Part shown: one piece after another, positions 1 to 13,100 of the stretch
Layout: the number at the start of each line of letters is the position of its first letter
Numbering within the stretch: position 1 is the first letter of the stretch
From: Tubulanus polymorphus
Lineage: Eukaryota > Nemertea > Palaeonemertea > Tubulaniformes > Tubulanidae
NCBI RefSeq assembly: GCF_964204645.1
Contig: NC_134031.1
Span: forward strand, 21,389,307 to 21,453,306
Length of the DNA stretch: 64,000 nt
Reading direction: 5' to 3'
Program-made: the position numbers and the translations under genes
Notes under the pieces: generated by a model
Seen by the model: only the letters and a program-made list of their open reading frames with translations
Told to the model about the DNA's origin: nothing
Database searches by the model: none

Positions 1-24
1 TGAAAAGATGGGCAAAGGCGTATT

Positions 25-636
25 GAACTGATTTCAAAGAGATAGGTGGAAAGATTAAGAATTTTGTGGCTATTTATGCTCCTGAAGATGATGGACTCGA
101 TCTGAAATGATAGGTTAAGGTAAACTGAACTGATTTCGAGCAGATGGACTGAAAGATACAGATTTTTCTTGCAAAATAGGGTCCTAAAGATGATGAGTTC
201 TATCTTAATTGATGGGTTAGGGTGTACTGAACTGATTTCAAATAGATAGGTGGAAAGATTAAGAATTTTCTGGTTATTTATGCTCCTGAAGATGATGGAC
301 TCGATCTGAAATGATAGGTTAAGGTAAACTGAACTGATTTCGAGTAGATGGACTGAAAGATACAGATTTTTCTTGCAAAATAGGGTCCTAAAGATGATGA
401 GTTCAATCTTAATTGATGGGTTAGGGTGTACTGAACTGATTTCAAATAGATAGGTGGAAAGATTAAGAATTTTCTGGTTATTTATGCTCCTGAAGATGAT
501 GGACTCGATCTGAAATGATAGGTTAAGGTAAACTGAACTGATTTCGAATAGATGGACTGAAAGATACAGATTTTTCTTGCAAAATAGGGTCCTAAAGATG
601 ATGAATTCTATCTTAATTGATGGGTTAGGGTGAACT
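25..636 (+). repeat. Three consecutive A-B dimers without C
   Basis: Monomers start at 25 (A), 127 (B), 229 (A), 331 (B), 433 (A) and 535 (B) before the first C at 637. This is the longest A-B run I found; elsewhere two successive C-less dimers occur at most. The A copies at 229 and 433 share tggttattta in place of tggctattta, which suggests they were amplified together. Confidence 0.9.
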
Positions 637-1350
637 GAACTGATTTCAAATAGATAGGTTGAAAGAATCAGAATTTTCTTGCTGCCTTAGGTTCTGAAGA
701 TGATGGACTCAATCTGAAAAGATGGGTTAAGGCGTATTGAACTGATTTCAAATAGATAGGTGGAAAGATTAAGAATTTTCTGGCTATTTATGCTCCTGAA
801 GATGATGGACTCGATCTGAAATGATAGGTTAAGGTAAACTGAACTGATTTCGAGTAGATGGACTGAAAGATACAGATTTTTCTTGCAAAATAGGGTCCTA
901 AAGATGATGAATTCTATCATAATTGATGGGTTAGGGTGTACTGAACTGATTTCAAATAGATAGGTTGAAAGATTAAGAACTTTCTGGCTGCTTTTGGTTC
1001 TGAAGATGATGGATTCAATCTGAAAAGATGGGTTAAGGCGTATTGAACTGATTTCAAATGGATAGGTGGAAAGATTAAGAATTTTCTGGCTATTTATGCT
1101 CCTGAAGATGATGGACTCGATCTGAAATGATAGGTTAAGGTAAACTGAACTGATTTCGAGTAGATGGACTGAAAGATACAGATTTTTCTTGCAAAATAGG
1201 GTCCTAAAGATGATGAATTCTATCTTAATTGATGGGTTAGGGTGAACTGAACTGATTTCAAATAGATAGGTGGAAAGAATCAGAATTTTCTGGCTGCCTT
1301 TGGTTCTGAAGATGATGGACTCAATCTGAAAAGATGGGCAAAGGCGTATT

Positions 1351-1758
1351 GAACTGATTTCAAATAGATAGGTGGAAAGATTAAGAATTTTCTGGCTATT
1401 TATGCTACTGAAGATGATGGACTCGATCTGAAATGATAGGTTAAGGTAGACTGAACTGATTTCGAGTAGATGGACTGAAAGATACAGATTTTTCTTGCAA
1501 AAAAAGGTCCTAAAGATGATGAGTTCTATCTTAATTGATGGGTTAGGGTGTACTGAACTGATTTCAAATAGATAGGTGGAAAGATTAAGAATTTTCGGGC
1601 TATTTATGCTCCTGAAGATGATGGACTCGATCTGAAATGATAGGTTAAGGTAAACTGAACTGATTTCGAATAGATGGACTGAAAGATACAGATTTTTCTT
1701 GCAAAATAGGGTCCTAAAGATGATGAATTCTATCTTAATTGATGGGTTAGGGTGTACT
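1351..1758 (+). repeat. A-B / A-B junction with linked B and A variants
   Basis: B at 1453 is followed directly by A at 1555, with no C. The B copy has the A-for-T variant in its gcaaaa tract and the following A has attttcgggctat. The same variant pair marks most later C-less junctions, which indicates a single founding deletion of one C monomer that spread by amplification. Confidence 0.88.
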
Positions 1759-4700
1759 GAACTGATTTCAAATAGATAGGTTGAAAGAATCAGAATTTTC
1801 TGGCTGCTTTTGGTTCTGAAGATGATGGATTCAATCTGAAAAGATGGGTTAAGGCGTATTGAACTGATTTCAAATGGATAGGTGGAAAGATTAAGAATTT
1901 TCTGGCTATTTATGCTCCTGAAGATGATGGACTCGATCTGGAATGATAGGTTAAGGTAAACTGAACTGATTTCGAGTAGATGGACTGAAAGATACAGATT
2001 TTTCTTGCAAAATAGGGTCCTAAAGATGATGAGTTCTATCTTAATTGATGGGTTAGGGTGTACTGAACTGATTTCAAATAGATAGGTTGAAAGAATCAGA
2101 ATTTTCTGGCTGCTTTTGGTTCTGAAGATGATGGATTCAATCTGAAAAGATGGGTTAAGGCGTATTGAACTGATGTCAAATAGATAGGTGGAAAGATTAA
2201 GAATTTTCTGGCTATTTATGCTCCTGAAGATGATGGACTCGATCTGAAATGATAGGTTAAGGTAGACTGAACTGATTTCGAGTAGATGGACTGAAAGATA
2301 CAGATTTTTCTTGCAAAATAGGGTCCTAAAGATGATGAATTCTATCTTAATTGATGGGTTAGGGTGAACTGAACTGATTTCAAATAGATGGGTGGAAAGA
2401 ATCAGAATTTTCTGGCTGCCTTTGGTTCTGAAGATGATGGACTCAATCTGAAAAGATGGGCTGAGGCGTATTGAACTGATTTCAAATAGATAGGTGGAAA
2501 GATTAAGAATTTTCTGGCTATTTATGCTCCTGAAGATGATGGACTCGATCTGAAATGATAGGTTAAGGTAAACTGAACTTATTTCGAGTAGATGGACTGA
2601 AAGATACAGATTTTTCTTGCAAAATAGGGTCCTAAAGATGATGAATTCTATCTTAATTGATGGGTTAGGTTGTACTGAACTGATTTCAAATAGATAGGTT
2701 AAAAGAATCAGAATTTTCTGGCTGCTTTTGGTTCTGAAGATGATGGATTCAATCTGAAAAGATGTGTTAAGGCGTATTGAACTGATTTAAAATAGATAGG
2801 TGGAAAGATTAAGAATTTTCTGGCTATTTATGCTCCTGAAGATGATGGACTCGATCTGAAATGATAGGTTAAGGTAGACTGAACTGATTTCGAGTAGATG
2901 GACTGAAAGATACAGATTTTTCTTGCAAAATAGGGTCCTAAAGATGATGAGTTCTATCTTAATTGATGGGTTAGGGTGTACTGAACTGATTTCAAATAGA
3001 TAGGTGGAAAGATTAAGAATTTTCTGGCTGCCTTTGGTTCTGAAGATGATGGACTCAATCTGAAAAGATGGGCTAAGGCGTATTGAACTGATTTCAAATA
3101 GATAGGTGGAAAGATTAAGAATTTTCTGGCTATTTATGCTCCTGAAGATGATGGACTCGATCTGAAATGATAGGTTAAGGTAAACTGAACTGATTTCGAG
3201 TAGATGGACAGAAAGATACAGATTTTTCTTGCAAAACAGGGTCCTAAAGATGATGAATTCTATCTTAATTGATGGGTTAGGGTGTACTGAACTGATTTCA
3301 AATAGATTGGTTGAAAGATTAAGAACTTTCTGGCTGCTTTTGGTTCTGAAGATGATGGATTCAATCTGAAAAGATGGGTTAAGGCGTATTGAACTGATTT
3401 CAAATGGATAGGTGGAAAGATTAAGAATTTTCTGGCTATTTATGCTCCTGAAGATGATGGACTCGATCTGAAATGATAGGTTAAGGTAAACTGAACTGAT
3501 TTCGAGTAGATGGACTGAAAGATACAGATTTTTCTTGCAAAATAGGGTCCTAAAGATGATGAATTCTATCTTAATTGATGGGTTAGGGTGAACTGAACTG
3601 ATTTCAAATCGATAGGTGGAAAGAATCAGAATTTTCTGGCTGCCTTTGGTTCTGAAGATGATGGACTCAATCTGAAAAGATGGGCTAAGGCGTATTGAAC
3701 TGATTTCAAATAGATAGGTGGAAAGATTAAGAATTTTCTGGCTATTTATGCTCCTGAAGATGATGGACTCGATCTGAAATGATAGGTTAAGGTAGACTGA
3801 ACTGATTTCGAGTAGATGGACTGAAAGATACAGATTTTTCTTGCAAAATAGGGTCCTAAAGATGATGAGTTCTATCTTAATTGATGGGTTAGGGTGTACT
3901 GAACTGATTTCAAATAGATAGGTTGAAAGAATCAGAATTTTCTGGCTGCTTTTGGTTCTGAAGATGATGGATTCAATCTGAAAAGATGGGTTAAGGCGTA
4001 TTGAACTGATGTCAAATAGATAGGTGGAAAGATTAAGAATTTTCTGGCTATTTATGCTCCTGAAGATGATGGACTCGATCTGAAATGATAGGTTAAGGTA
4101 GACTGAACTGATTTCGAGTAGATGGACTGAAAGATACAGATTTTTCTTGCAAAATAGGGTCCTAAAGATGATGAATTCTATCTTAATTGATGGGTTAGGG
4201 TGAACTGAACTGATTTCAGATAGATGGGTGGAAAGAATCAGAATTTTCTGGCTGCCTTTGGTTCTGAAGATGATGGACTCAATCTGAAAAGATGGGCTGA
4301 GGCGTATTGAACTGATTTCAAATAGATAGGTGGAAAGATTAAGAATTTTCTGGCTATTTATGCTCCTGAAGATGATGGACTCGATCTGAAATGATAGGTT
4401 AAGGTAAACTGAACTGATTTCGAGTAGATGGACTGAAAGATACAGATTTTTCTTGCAAAATAGGGTCCTAAAGATGATGAATTCTATCTTAATTGATGGG
4501 TTAGGTTGTACTGAACTGATTTCAAATAGATAGATTAAAATAATCAGAATTTTCTAACTGCTTTTGGTTCTGAAGATGATGGATTCAATCTGAAAAGATG
4601 TGTTAAGGCGTATTGAACTGATTTAAAATAGATAGGTGGAAAGATTAAGAATTTTCTGGCTATTTATGCTCCTGAAGATGATGGACTCGATCTGAAATGA

Positions 4701-6144
4701 TAGGTTAAGGTAGACTGAACTGATTTCGAGTAGATGGACTGAAAGATACAGATTTTTCTTGCAAAATAGGGTCCTAAAGATGATGAGTTCTATCTTAATT
4801 AATGGGTTAGGGTGAACTGAACTGATTTCAAATAGATAGGTGGAAAGATTAAGAATTTTCTGGCTGCCTTTGGTTCTGAAGATGATGGACTCAATCTGAA
4901 AAGATGGGCCAAGGCGTATTGAACTGATTTCAAATAGATAGGTGGAAAGATTAAGAATTTTCTGGCTATTTATGCTCCTGAAGATGATGGACTCGATCTG
5001 AAATGATAGGTTAAGGTAAACTGAACTGATTTCGAGTAGATGGACTGAAAGATACAGATTTTTCTTGCAAAATAGGGTCCTAAAGATGATGAATTCTATC
5101 TTAATTGATGGGTTAGGGTGTACTGAACTGATTTCAAATAGATAGGTTGAAAGATTAAGAACTTTCTGGCTGCTTTTGGTTCTGAAGATGATGGATTCAA
5201 TCTGAAAAGATGGGTTAAGGCGTATTGAACTGATTTCAAATGGATAGGTGGAAAGATTAAGAATTTTCTGGCTATTTATGCTCCTGAAGATGATGGACTC
5301 GATCTGAAATGATAGGTTAAGGTAAACTGAACTGATTTCGAGTAGATGGACTGAAAGATACAGATTTTTCTTGCAAAATAGGGTCCTAAAGATGATGAAT
5401 TCTATCTTAATTGATGGGTTAGGGTGAACTGAACTGATTTCAGATAGATGGGTGGAAAGAATCAGAATTTTCTGGCTGCCTTTGGTTCTGAAGATGATGG
5501 ACTCAATCTGAAAAGATGGGCTGAGGCGTATTGAACTGATTTCAAATAGATAGGTGGAAAGATTAAGAATTTTCTGGCTATTTATGCTCCTGAAGATGAT
5601 GGACTCGATCTGAAATGATAGGTTAAGGTAAACTGAACTGATTTCGAGTAGATGGACTGAAAGATACAGATTTTTCTTGCAAAATAGGGTCCTAAAGATG
5701 ATGAATTCTATCTTAATTGATGGGTTAGGTTGTACTGAACTGATTTCAAATAGATAGATTAAAATAATCAGAATTTTCTAACTGCTTTTGGTTCTGAAGA
5801 TGATGGATTCAATCTGAAAAGATGTGTTAAGGCGTATTGAACTGATTTAAAATAGATAGGTGGAAAGATTAAGAATTTTCTGGCTATTTATGCTCCTGAA
5901 GATGATGGACTCGATCTGAAATGATAGGTTAAGGTAGACTGAACTGATTTCGAGTAGATGGACTGAAAGATACAGATTTTTCTTGCAAAATAGGGTCCTA
6001 AAGATGATGAGTTCTATCTTAATTAATGGGTTAGGGTGAACTGAACTGATTTCAAATAGATAGGTGGAAAGATTAAGAATTTTCTGGCTGCCTTTGGTTC
6101 TGAAGATGATGGACTCAATCTGAAAAGATGGGCTAAGGCGTATT

Positions 6145-6246
6145 GAACTGATTTCAAATAGATAGGTGGAAAGATTAAGAATTTTCTGGCTATTTATGCT
6201 CCTGAAGATGATGGACTCGATCTGAAATGATAGGTTAAGGTAAACT
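6145..6246 (+). repeat. A monomer, consensus example (102 bp)
   Basis: Representative A-class monomer. Diagnostic positions are aggtggaaagattaagaa near offsets 20-37, tctggctatttatgctcc near 41-58, and gactcgatctgaaatgatag near 70-89. It ends in taaact or tagact. GC is about 34%, with 24 G and 11 C. Recurrent A variants are atggatagg, acataggtgg, gatgtcaaat, gatttaaaat and ttcgggctat; each is shared by several distant copies, so they serve as haplotype markers. A is closest to C (85 of 102 bases identical) and less close to B (77 of 102). Confidence 0.95.
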
Positions 6247-6348
6247 GAACTGATTTCGAGTAGATGGACTGAAAGATACAGATTTTTCTTGCAAAATAGG
6301 GTCCTAAAGATGATGAATTCTATCTTAATTGATGGGTTAGGGTGTACT
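6247..6348 (+). repeat. B monomer, consensus example (102 bp)
   Basis: Representative B-class monomer. Diagnostic blocks are cgagtagatggactgaaag, cttgcaaaatagggtcct and gatgggttagggtg. It carries a GGGTTAGGG string near offsets 88-96 that A and C lack (they have GGTTAAGG or a similar form at the same place). The gaattc/gagttc alternative near offsets 69-74 splits B copies into two subtypes and creates or removes an EcoRI site. A further subtype has gaccgaaag plus gcaaaaaaggg and is strongly linked to loss of the following C monomer. B is about 75% identical to both A and C. Confidence 0.95.
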
Positions 6349-6654
6349 GAACTGATTTCAAATAGATAGGTTGAAAGATTAAGAATTTTCTGGCTGCTTT
6401 TGGTTCTGAAGATGATGGATTCAATCTGAAAAGATGTGTTAAGGCGTATTGAACTGATTTCAAATAGATAGGTGGAAAGATTAAGAATTTTCTGGCTATT
6501 TATGCTCCTGAAGATGATGGACTCGATCTGAAATGATAGGTTAAGGTAGACTGAACTGATTTCGAGTAGATGGACTGAAAGATACAGATTTTTCTTGCAA
6601 AATAGGGTCCTAAAGATGATGAATTCTATCTTAATTGATGGGTTAGGGTGTACT

Positions 6655-6756
6655 GAACTGATTTCAAATAGATAGGTTGAAAGAATCAGAATTTTCTGGC
6701 TGCTTTTGGTTCTGAAGATGATGGATTCAATCTGAAAAGATGTGTTAAGGCGTATT
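6655..6756 (+). repeat. C monomer, consensus example (102 bp)
   Basis: Representative C-class monomer of the commoner subtype: aggttgaaagaatcagaa, ctggctgcttttggttctg, ggattcaatctgaaaagatg, ending gtgttaaggcgtatt. A second subtype, seen for example at 1249-1350, has gtggaaagaatcag, ctgcctttgg, ggactcaatctg and gggctaaggcg, or a taggctaagg ending. Some copies mix features (for example C with the A-like gattaagaatttt at 6349 and 2983), as expected from gene conversion or exchange between classes. Confidence 0.93.
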
Positions 6757-6930
6757 GAACTGATTTCAAATAGATAGGTGGAAAGATTAAGAATTTTCTG
6801 GCTATTTATGCTCCTGAAGATGATGGACTCGATCTGAAATGATAGGTTAAGGTAGACTGAACTGATTTCGAGTAGATGGACTGAAAGATACAGATTTTTC
6901 TTGCAAAATAGGGTCCTAAAGATGATGAAT

Positions 6931-9165
6931 TCTATCTTAATTGATGAGTTAGGGTGTACTGAACTGATTTCAAATAGATAGGTTGAAAGAATCAGAATTT
7001 TCTGGCTGCTTTTGGTTCTGAAGATGATGGATTCAATCTGAAAAGATGTGTTAAGGCGTATTGAACTGATTTCAAATAGATAGGTGGAAAGATTAAGAAT
7101 TTTGTGGCTATTTATGCTCCTGAAGATGATGGACTCGATCTGAAATGATAGGCTAAGGTAGACTGAACTGATTTCGAGTAGATGGACTGAAAGATACAGA
7201 TTTTTCTTGCAAAATAGGGTCCTAAAGATGATGAGTTCTATCTTAATTGATGGGTTAGGGTGAACTGAACTGATTTCAAATAGATAGGTGGAAAGAATCA
7301 GAATTTTCTGGCTGCCTTTGGTTCTGAAGATGATGGACTCAATCTGAAAAGATGGGCTAAGGCGTATTGAACTGATTTCAAATACATAGGTGGAAAGATT
7401 AAGAATTTTCTGGCTATTTATGCTCCTGAAGATGATGGACTCGATCTGAAATGATAGGTTAAGGTAAACTGAACTGATTTCGAGTAGATGGACTGAAAGA
7501 TACAGATTTTTCTTGCAAAATAGGGTCCTAAAGATGATGAATACTATCTTAATTGATGGGTTAGGGTGTACTGAACTGATTTCAAATAGATAGGTTGAAA
7601 GAATCAGAATTTTCTGGCTGCTTTTGGTTCTGAAGATGATGGATTCAATCTGAAAAGATGTGTTAAGGCGTATTGAACTGATTTCAAATAGATAGGTGGA
7701 AAGATTAAGAATTTTCTGGCTATTTATGCTCCTGAAGATGATGGACTCGATCTGAAATGATAGGTTAAGGTAAACTGAACTGATTTCGAGTAGATGGACT
7801 GAAAGATACAGATTTTTCTTGCAAAAAAGGGTCCTAAAGATGATGAGTTCTATCTTAATTGATGGGTGTACTGAACTGATTTCAAATAGATAGGTTGAAA
7901 GAATCAGAATTTTCTGGCTGCTTTTGGTTCTGAAGATGATGGATTCATTCTGAAAAGATGTGTTAAGGCGTATTGAACTGATTTCAAATAGATAGGTGGA
8001 AAGATTAAGAATTTTCTGGCTATTTATGCTCCTGAAGATGATGGACTCGATCTGAAATGATAGGTTAAGGTAGACTGAACTGATTTCGAGTAGATGGACT
8101 GAAAGATACAGATTTTTCTTGCAAAATAGGGTCCTAAAGATGATGAGTTCTATCTTAATTGATGGGTTAGGGTGTACTGAACTGATTTCAAATAGATAGG
8201 TTGAATGAATCAGAATTTTCTGGCTGCTTTTGGTTCTGAAGATGATGGATTCAATCTGAAAAGATGGGTTAAGGCGTATTGAACTGATGTCAAATAGATA
8301 GGTGGAAAGATTAAGAATTTTCTGGCTACTTATGCTCCTGAAGATGATGGACTCGATCTGAAATGATAGGTTAAGGTAGACTGAACTGATTTCGAGTAGA
8401 TGGACTGAAAGATACAGATTTTTCTTGCAAAATAGGGTCCTAAAGATGATGAATTCTATCTTAATTGATGGGTTAGGGTGTACTGAACTGATTTCAAATA
8501 GATAGGTTGAAAGATTAAGAACTTTCTGGCTGCTTTTGGTTCTGAAGATGATGGATTCAATCTGAAAAGATGGGTTAAGGCGTATTGAACTGATTTCAAA
8601 TGGATAGGTGGAAAGATTTAGAATTTTCTGGCTATTTATGCTCCTGAAGATGATGGACTCGATCTGAAATGATAGGTTAAGGTAAACTGAACTGATTTCG
8701 AGTAGATGGACTGAAAGATACAGATTTTTCTTGCAAAATAGGGTCCTAAAGATGATGAATTCTATCTTAATTGATGGGTTAGGGTGAACTGAACTGATTT
8801 CAAATAGATAGGTGGAAAGAATCAGAATTTTCTGGCTCCCTTTGGTTCTGAAGATGATGGACTCAATCTGAAAAGATGGGCTAAGGCGTATTGAACTGAT
8901 TTCAAATAGATAGGTGGAAAGATTAAGAATTTTCTGGCTATTTATGCTCCTGAAGATGATGGACTCGATCTGAAATGATAGGTTAAGGTAAACTGAACTG
9001 ATTTCGAGTAGATGGACTGAAAGATACAGATTTTTCTTGCAAAATAGGGTCCTAAAGATGATGAATTCTATCTTAATTGATGGGTTAGGGTGTACTGAAC
9101 TGATTTCAAATAGATAGGTTGAAAGAATCAGAATTTTCTGGCTGCTTTTGGTTCTGAAGATGATG
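6931..9165 (+). repeat. Segmental block, copy 1 (offset 9,990 bp)
   Basis: This block reappears 9,990 bp downstream. Shared rare variants are ttgatgagttaggg (6941), attttgtggc (near 7102), aatacatagg (near 7382), gaatactatc (near 7541), a 6-bp deletion at 7866/7867, ttcattctg (near 7945), gaatgaatcag (near 8204), ctacttatgc (near 8326) and ctggctccc (8831). Similarity breaks near 9180, where this copy has gatgggttaagg and the other has gatgtgttaagg. Confidence 0.87.
7861..7872 (+). other. Six-base deletion of the ttaggg hexamer in a B monomer
   Basis: The B tail reads gatgggtgtact instead of gatgggttagggtgtact, so exactly one TTAGGG (or an equivalent rotation between two GGG runs) is missing. 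The following monomer phase shifts by -6. The variant is inherited by the downstream copy at 17851-17862. Confidence 0.93.
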
Positions 9166-9384
9166 GATTCAATCTGAAAAGATGGGTTAAGGCGTATTGA
9201 ACTGATTTCAAATGGATAGGTGGAAAGATTTAGAATTTTCTGGCTATTTATGCTCCTGAAGATGATGGACTCGATCTGAAATGATAGGTTAAGGTAAACT
9301 GAACTGATTTCGAGTAGATGGACTGAAAGATACAGATTTTTCTTGCAAAATAGGGTCCTAAAGATGATGAATTCTATCTTAATT

Positions 9385-9398
9385 GATGGTTTGGGTGA
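9385..9398 (+). other. One-base deletion in a B monomer tail
   Basis: The B tail reads gatggtttgggtgaact where the usual sequence is gatgggttagggtgaact. This one-base loss shifts the phase of all later monomers by -1 and destroys the GGGTTAGGG string in this copy. I found no other copy, so it is recent or private. Confidence 0.88.
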
Positions 9399-10197
9399 AC
9401 TGAACTGATTTCAAATAGATAGGTGGAAAGAATCAGAATTTTCTGGCTGCCTTTGGTTCTGAAGATGATGGACTCAATCTGAAAAGATGGGCTAAGGCGT
9501 ATTGAACTGATTTCAAATAGATAGGTGGAAAGATTAAGAATTTTCTGGTTATTTATGCTCCTGAAGATGATGGACTCGATCTGAAATGATAGGTTAAGGT
9601 AAACTGAACTGATTTCGAATAGATGGACTGAAAGATACAGATTTTTCTTGCAAAATAGGGTCCTAAAGATGATGAGTTCTATCTTAATTGATGGGTTAGG
9701 GTGTACTGAACTGATTTCAAATAGATAGGTGGAAAGATTAAGAATTTTCGGGCTATTTATGCTCCTGAAGATGATGGACTCGATCTGAAATGATAGGTTA
9801 AGGTAAACTGAACTGATTTCGAATAGATGGACTGAAAGATACAGATTTTTCTTGCAAAATAGGGTCCTAAAGATGATGAATTCTATCTTAATTGATGGGT
9901 TAGGGTGTACTGAACTGATTTCAAATAGATAGGTTGAAAGAATCAGAATTTTCTGGCTGCTTTTGGTTCTGAAGATGATGGATTCAATCTGAAAAGATGT
10001 GTTAAGGCGTATTGAACTGATTTCAAATAGATAGGTGGAAAGATTAAGAATTTTCTGGCTATTTATGCTCCTGAAGATGATGGACTCGATCTGAAATGAT
10101 AGGTTAAGGTAGACTGAACTGATTTCGAGTAGATGGACTGAAAGATACAGATTTTTCTTGCAAAATAGGGTCCTAAAGATGATGAGTTCTATCTTAA

Positions 10198-13100
10198 TTG
10201 ATGGGTTAGGGTGTACTGAACTGATTTCAAATAGATAGGTTGAAAGAATCAGAATTTTCTGGCTGCTTTTGGTTCTGAAGATGATGGATTCAATCTGAAA
10301 AGATGGGTTAAGGCGTATTGAACTGATGTCAAATAGATAGGTGGAAAGATTAAGAATTTTCTGGCTATTTATGCTCCTGAAGATGATGGACTCGATCTGA
10401 AATGATAGGTTAAGGTAGACTGAACTGATTTCGAGTAGATGGACTGAAAGATACAGATTTTTCTTGCAAAATAGGGTCCTAAAGATGATGAATTCTATCT
10501 TAATTGATGGGTTAGGGTGAACTGAACTGATTTCAGATAGATGGGTGGAAAGAATCAGAATTTTCTGGCTGCCTTTGGTTCTGAAGATGATGGACTCAAT
10601 CTGAAAAGATGGGCTGAGGCGTATTGAACTGATTTCAAATAGATAGGTGGAAAGATTAAGAATTTTCTGGCTATTTATGCTCCTGAAGATGATGGACTCG
10701 ATCTGAAATGATAGGTTAAGGTAAACTGAACTGATTTCGAGTAGATGGACTGAAAGATACAGATTTTTCTTGCAAAATAGGGTCCTAAAGATGATGAATT
10801 CTATCTTAATTGATGGGTTAGGTTGTACTGAACTGATTTCAAATAGATAGATTAAAATAATCAGAATTTTCTAACTGCTTTTGGTTCTGAAGATGATGGA
10901 TTCAATCTGAAAAGATGTGTTAAGGCGTATTGAACTGATTTAAAATAGATAGGTGGAAAGATTAAGAATTTTCTGGCTATTTATGCTCCTGAAGATGATG
11001 GACTCGATCTGAAATGATAGGTTAAGGTAGACTGAACTGATTTCGAGTAGATGGACTGAAAGATACAGATTTTTCTTGCAAAATAGGGTCCTAAAGATGA
11101 TGAGTTCTATCTTAATTAATGGGTTAGGGTGAACTGAACTGATTTCAAATAGATAGGTGGAAAGATTAAGAATTTTCTGGCTGCCTTTGGTTCTGAAGAT
11201 GATGGACTCAATCTGAAAAGATGGGCCAAGGCGTATTGAACTGATTTCAAATAGATAGGTGGAAAGATTAAGAATTTTCTGGCTATTTATGCTCCTGAAG
11301 ATGATGGACTCGATCTGAAATGATAGGTTAAGGTAAACTGAACTGATTTCGAGTAGATGGACTGAAAGATACAGATTTTTCTTGCAAAATAGGGTCCTAA
11401 AGATGATGAATTCTATCTTAATTGATGGGTTAGGGTGTACTGAACTGATTTCAAATAGATAGGTTGAAAGATTAAGAACTTTCTGGCTGCTTTTGGTTCT
11501 GAAGATGATGGATTCAATCTGAAAAGATGGGTTAAGGCGTATTGAACTGATTTCAAATGGATAGGTGGAAAGATTAAGAATTTTCTGGCTATTTATGCTC
11601 CTGAAGATGATGGACTCGATCTGAAATGATAGGTTAAGGTAAACTGAACTGATTTCGAGTAGATGGACTGAAAGATACAGATTTTTCTTGCAAAATAGGG
11701 TCCTAAAGATGATGAATTCTATCTTAATTGATGGGTTAGGGTGAACTGAACTGATTTCAGATAGATGGGTGGAAAGAATCAGAATTTTCTGGCTGCCTTT
11801 GGTTCTGAAGATGATGGACTCAATCTGAAAAGATGGGCTGAGGCGTATTGAACTGATTTCAAATAGATAGGTGGAAAGATTAAGAATTTTCTGGCTATTT
11901 ATGCTCCTGAAGATGATGGACTCGATCTGAAATGATAGGTTAAGGTAAACTGAACTGATTTCGAGTAGATGGACTGAAAGATACAGATTTTTCTTGCAAA
12001 ATAGGGTCCTAAAGATGATGAATTCTATCTTAATTGATGGGTTAGGTTGTACTGAACTGATTTCAAATAGATAGATTAAAATAATCAGAATTTTCTAACT
12101 GCTTTTGGTTCTGAAGATGATGGATTCAATCTGAAAAGATGTGTTAAGGCGTATTGAACTGATTTAAAATAGATAGGTGGAAAGATTAAGAATTTTCTGG
12201 CTATTTATGCTCCTGAAGATGATGGACTCGATCTGAAATGATAGGTTAAGGTAGACTGAACTGATTTCGAGTAGATGGACTGAAAGATACAGATTTTTCT
12301 TGCAAAATAGGGTCCTAAAGATGATGAGTTCTATCTTAATTAATGGGTTAGGGTGAACTGAACTGATTTCAAATAGATAGGTGGAAAGATTAAGAATTTT
12401 CTGGCTGCCTTTGGTTCTGAAGATGATGGACTCAATCTGAAAAGATGGGCTAAGGCGTATTGAACTGATTTCAAATAGATAGGTGGAAAGATTAAGAATT
12501 TTCTGGCTATTTATGCTCCTGAAGATGATGGACTCGATCTGAAATGATAGGTTAAGGTAAACTGAACTGATTTCGAGTAGATGGACTGAAAGATACAGAT
12601 TTTTCTTGCAAAATAGGGTCCTAAAGATGATGAATTCTATCTTAATTGATGGGTTAGGGTGTACTGAACTGATTTCAAATAGATAGGTTGAAAGATTAAG
12701 AATTTTCTGGCTGCTTTTGGTTCTGAAGATGATGGATTCAATCTGAAAAGATGTGTTAAGGCGTATTGAACTGATTTCAAATAGATAGGTGGAAAGATTA
12801 AGAATTTTCTGGCTATTTATGCTCCTGAAGATGATGGACTCGATCTGAAATGATAGGTTAAGGTAGACTGAACTGATTTCGAGTAGATGGACTGAAAGAT
12901 ACAGATTTTTCTTGCAAAATAGGGTCCTAAAGATGATGAATTCTATCTTAATTGATCGGTTAGGGTGTACTGAACTGATTTCAAATAGATAGGTTGAAAG
13001 AATCAGAATTTTCTGGCTGCTTTTGGTTCTGAAGATGATGGATTCAATCTGAAAAGATGTGTTAAGGCGTATTGAACTGATTTCAAATAGATAGGTGGAA

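Larger units (their letters stand above)
4217..6664 (+). repeat. 1,224-bp (12-monomer) tandem duplication
   Basis: Rare variants repeat at exactly 1,224 bp: ttcagatagatgggtgg at 4217 and 5441; a C monomer with gattaaaataatcag and ctaactgctttt near 4533 and 5757; an A with gatttaaaat near 4620 and 5844; and ttaattaatggg near 4797 and 6021. Later positions differ (gggccaagg near 4907 against gggctaagg near 6131), so the copies have diverged or the right edge lies there. Boundaries given are marker positions, not breakpoints. Confidence 0.88.

Noticed and set aside
687-920. A 77-codon minus-strand open frame beginning with ATG.
   Set aside because: The ATG is a chance variant (ctatcat in place of ctatctt) in one B monomer, and the frame is the ordinary satellite read-through. 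It is not a gene.
6247-6348. A true interstitial telomere array.
   Set aside because: Only one and a half TTAGGG units occur per 102-bp B monomer, with no tandem hexamer run.
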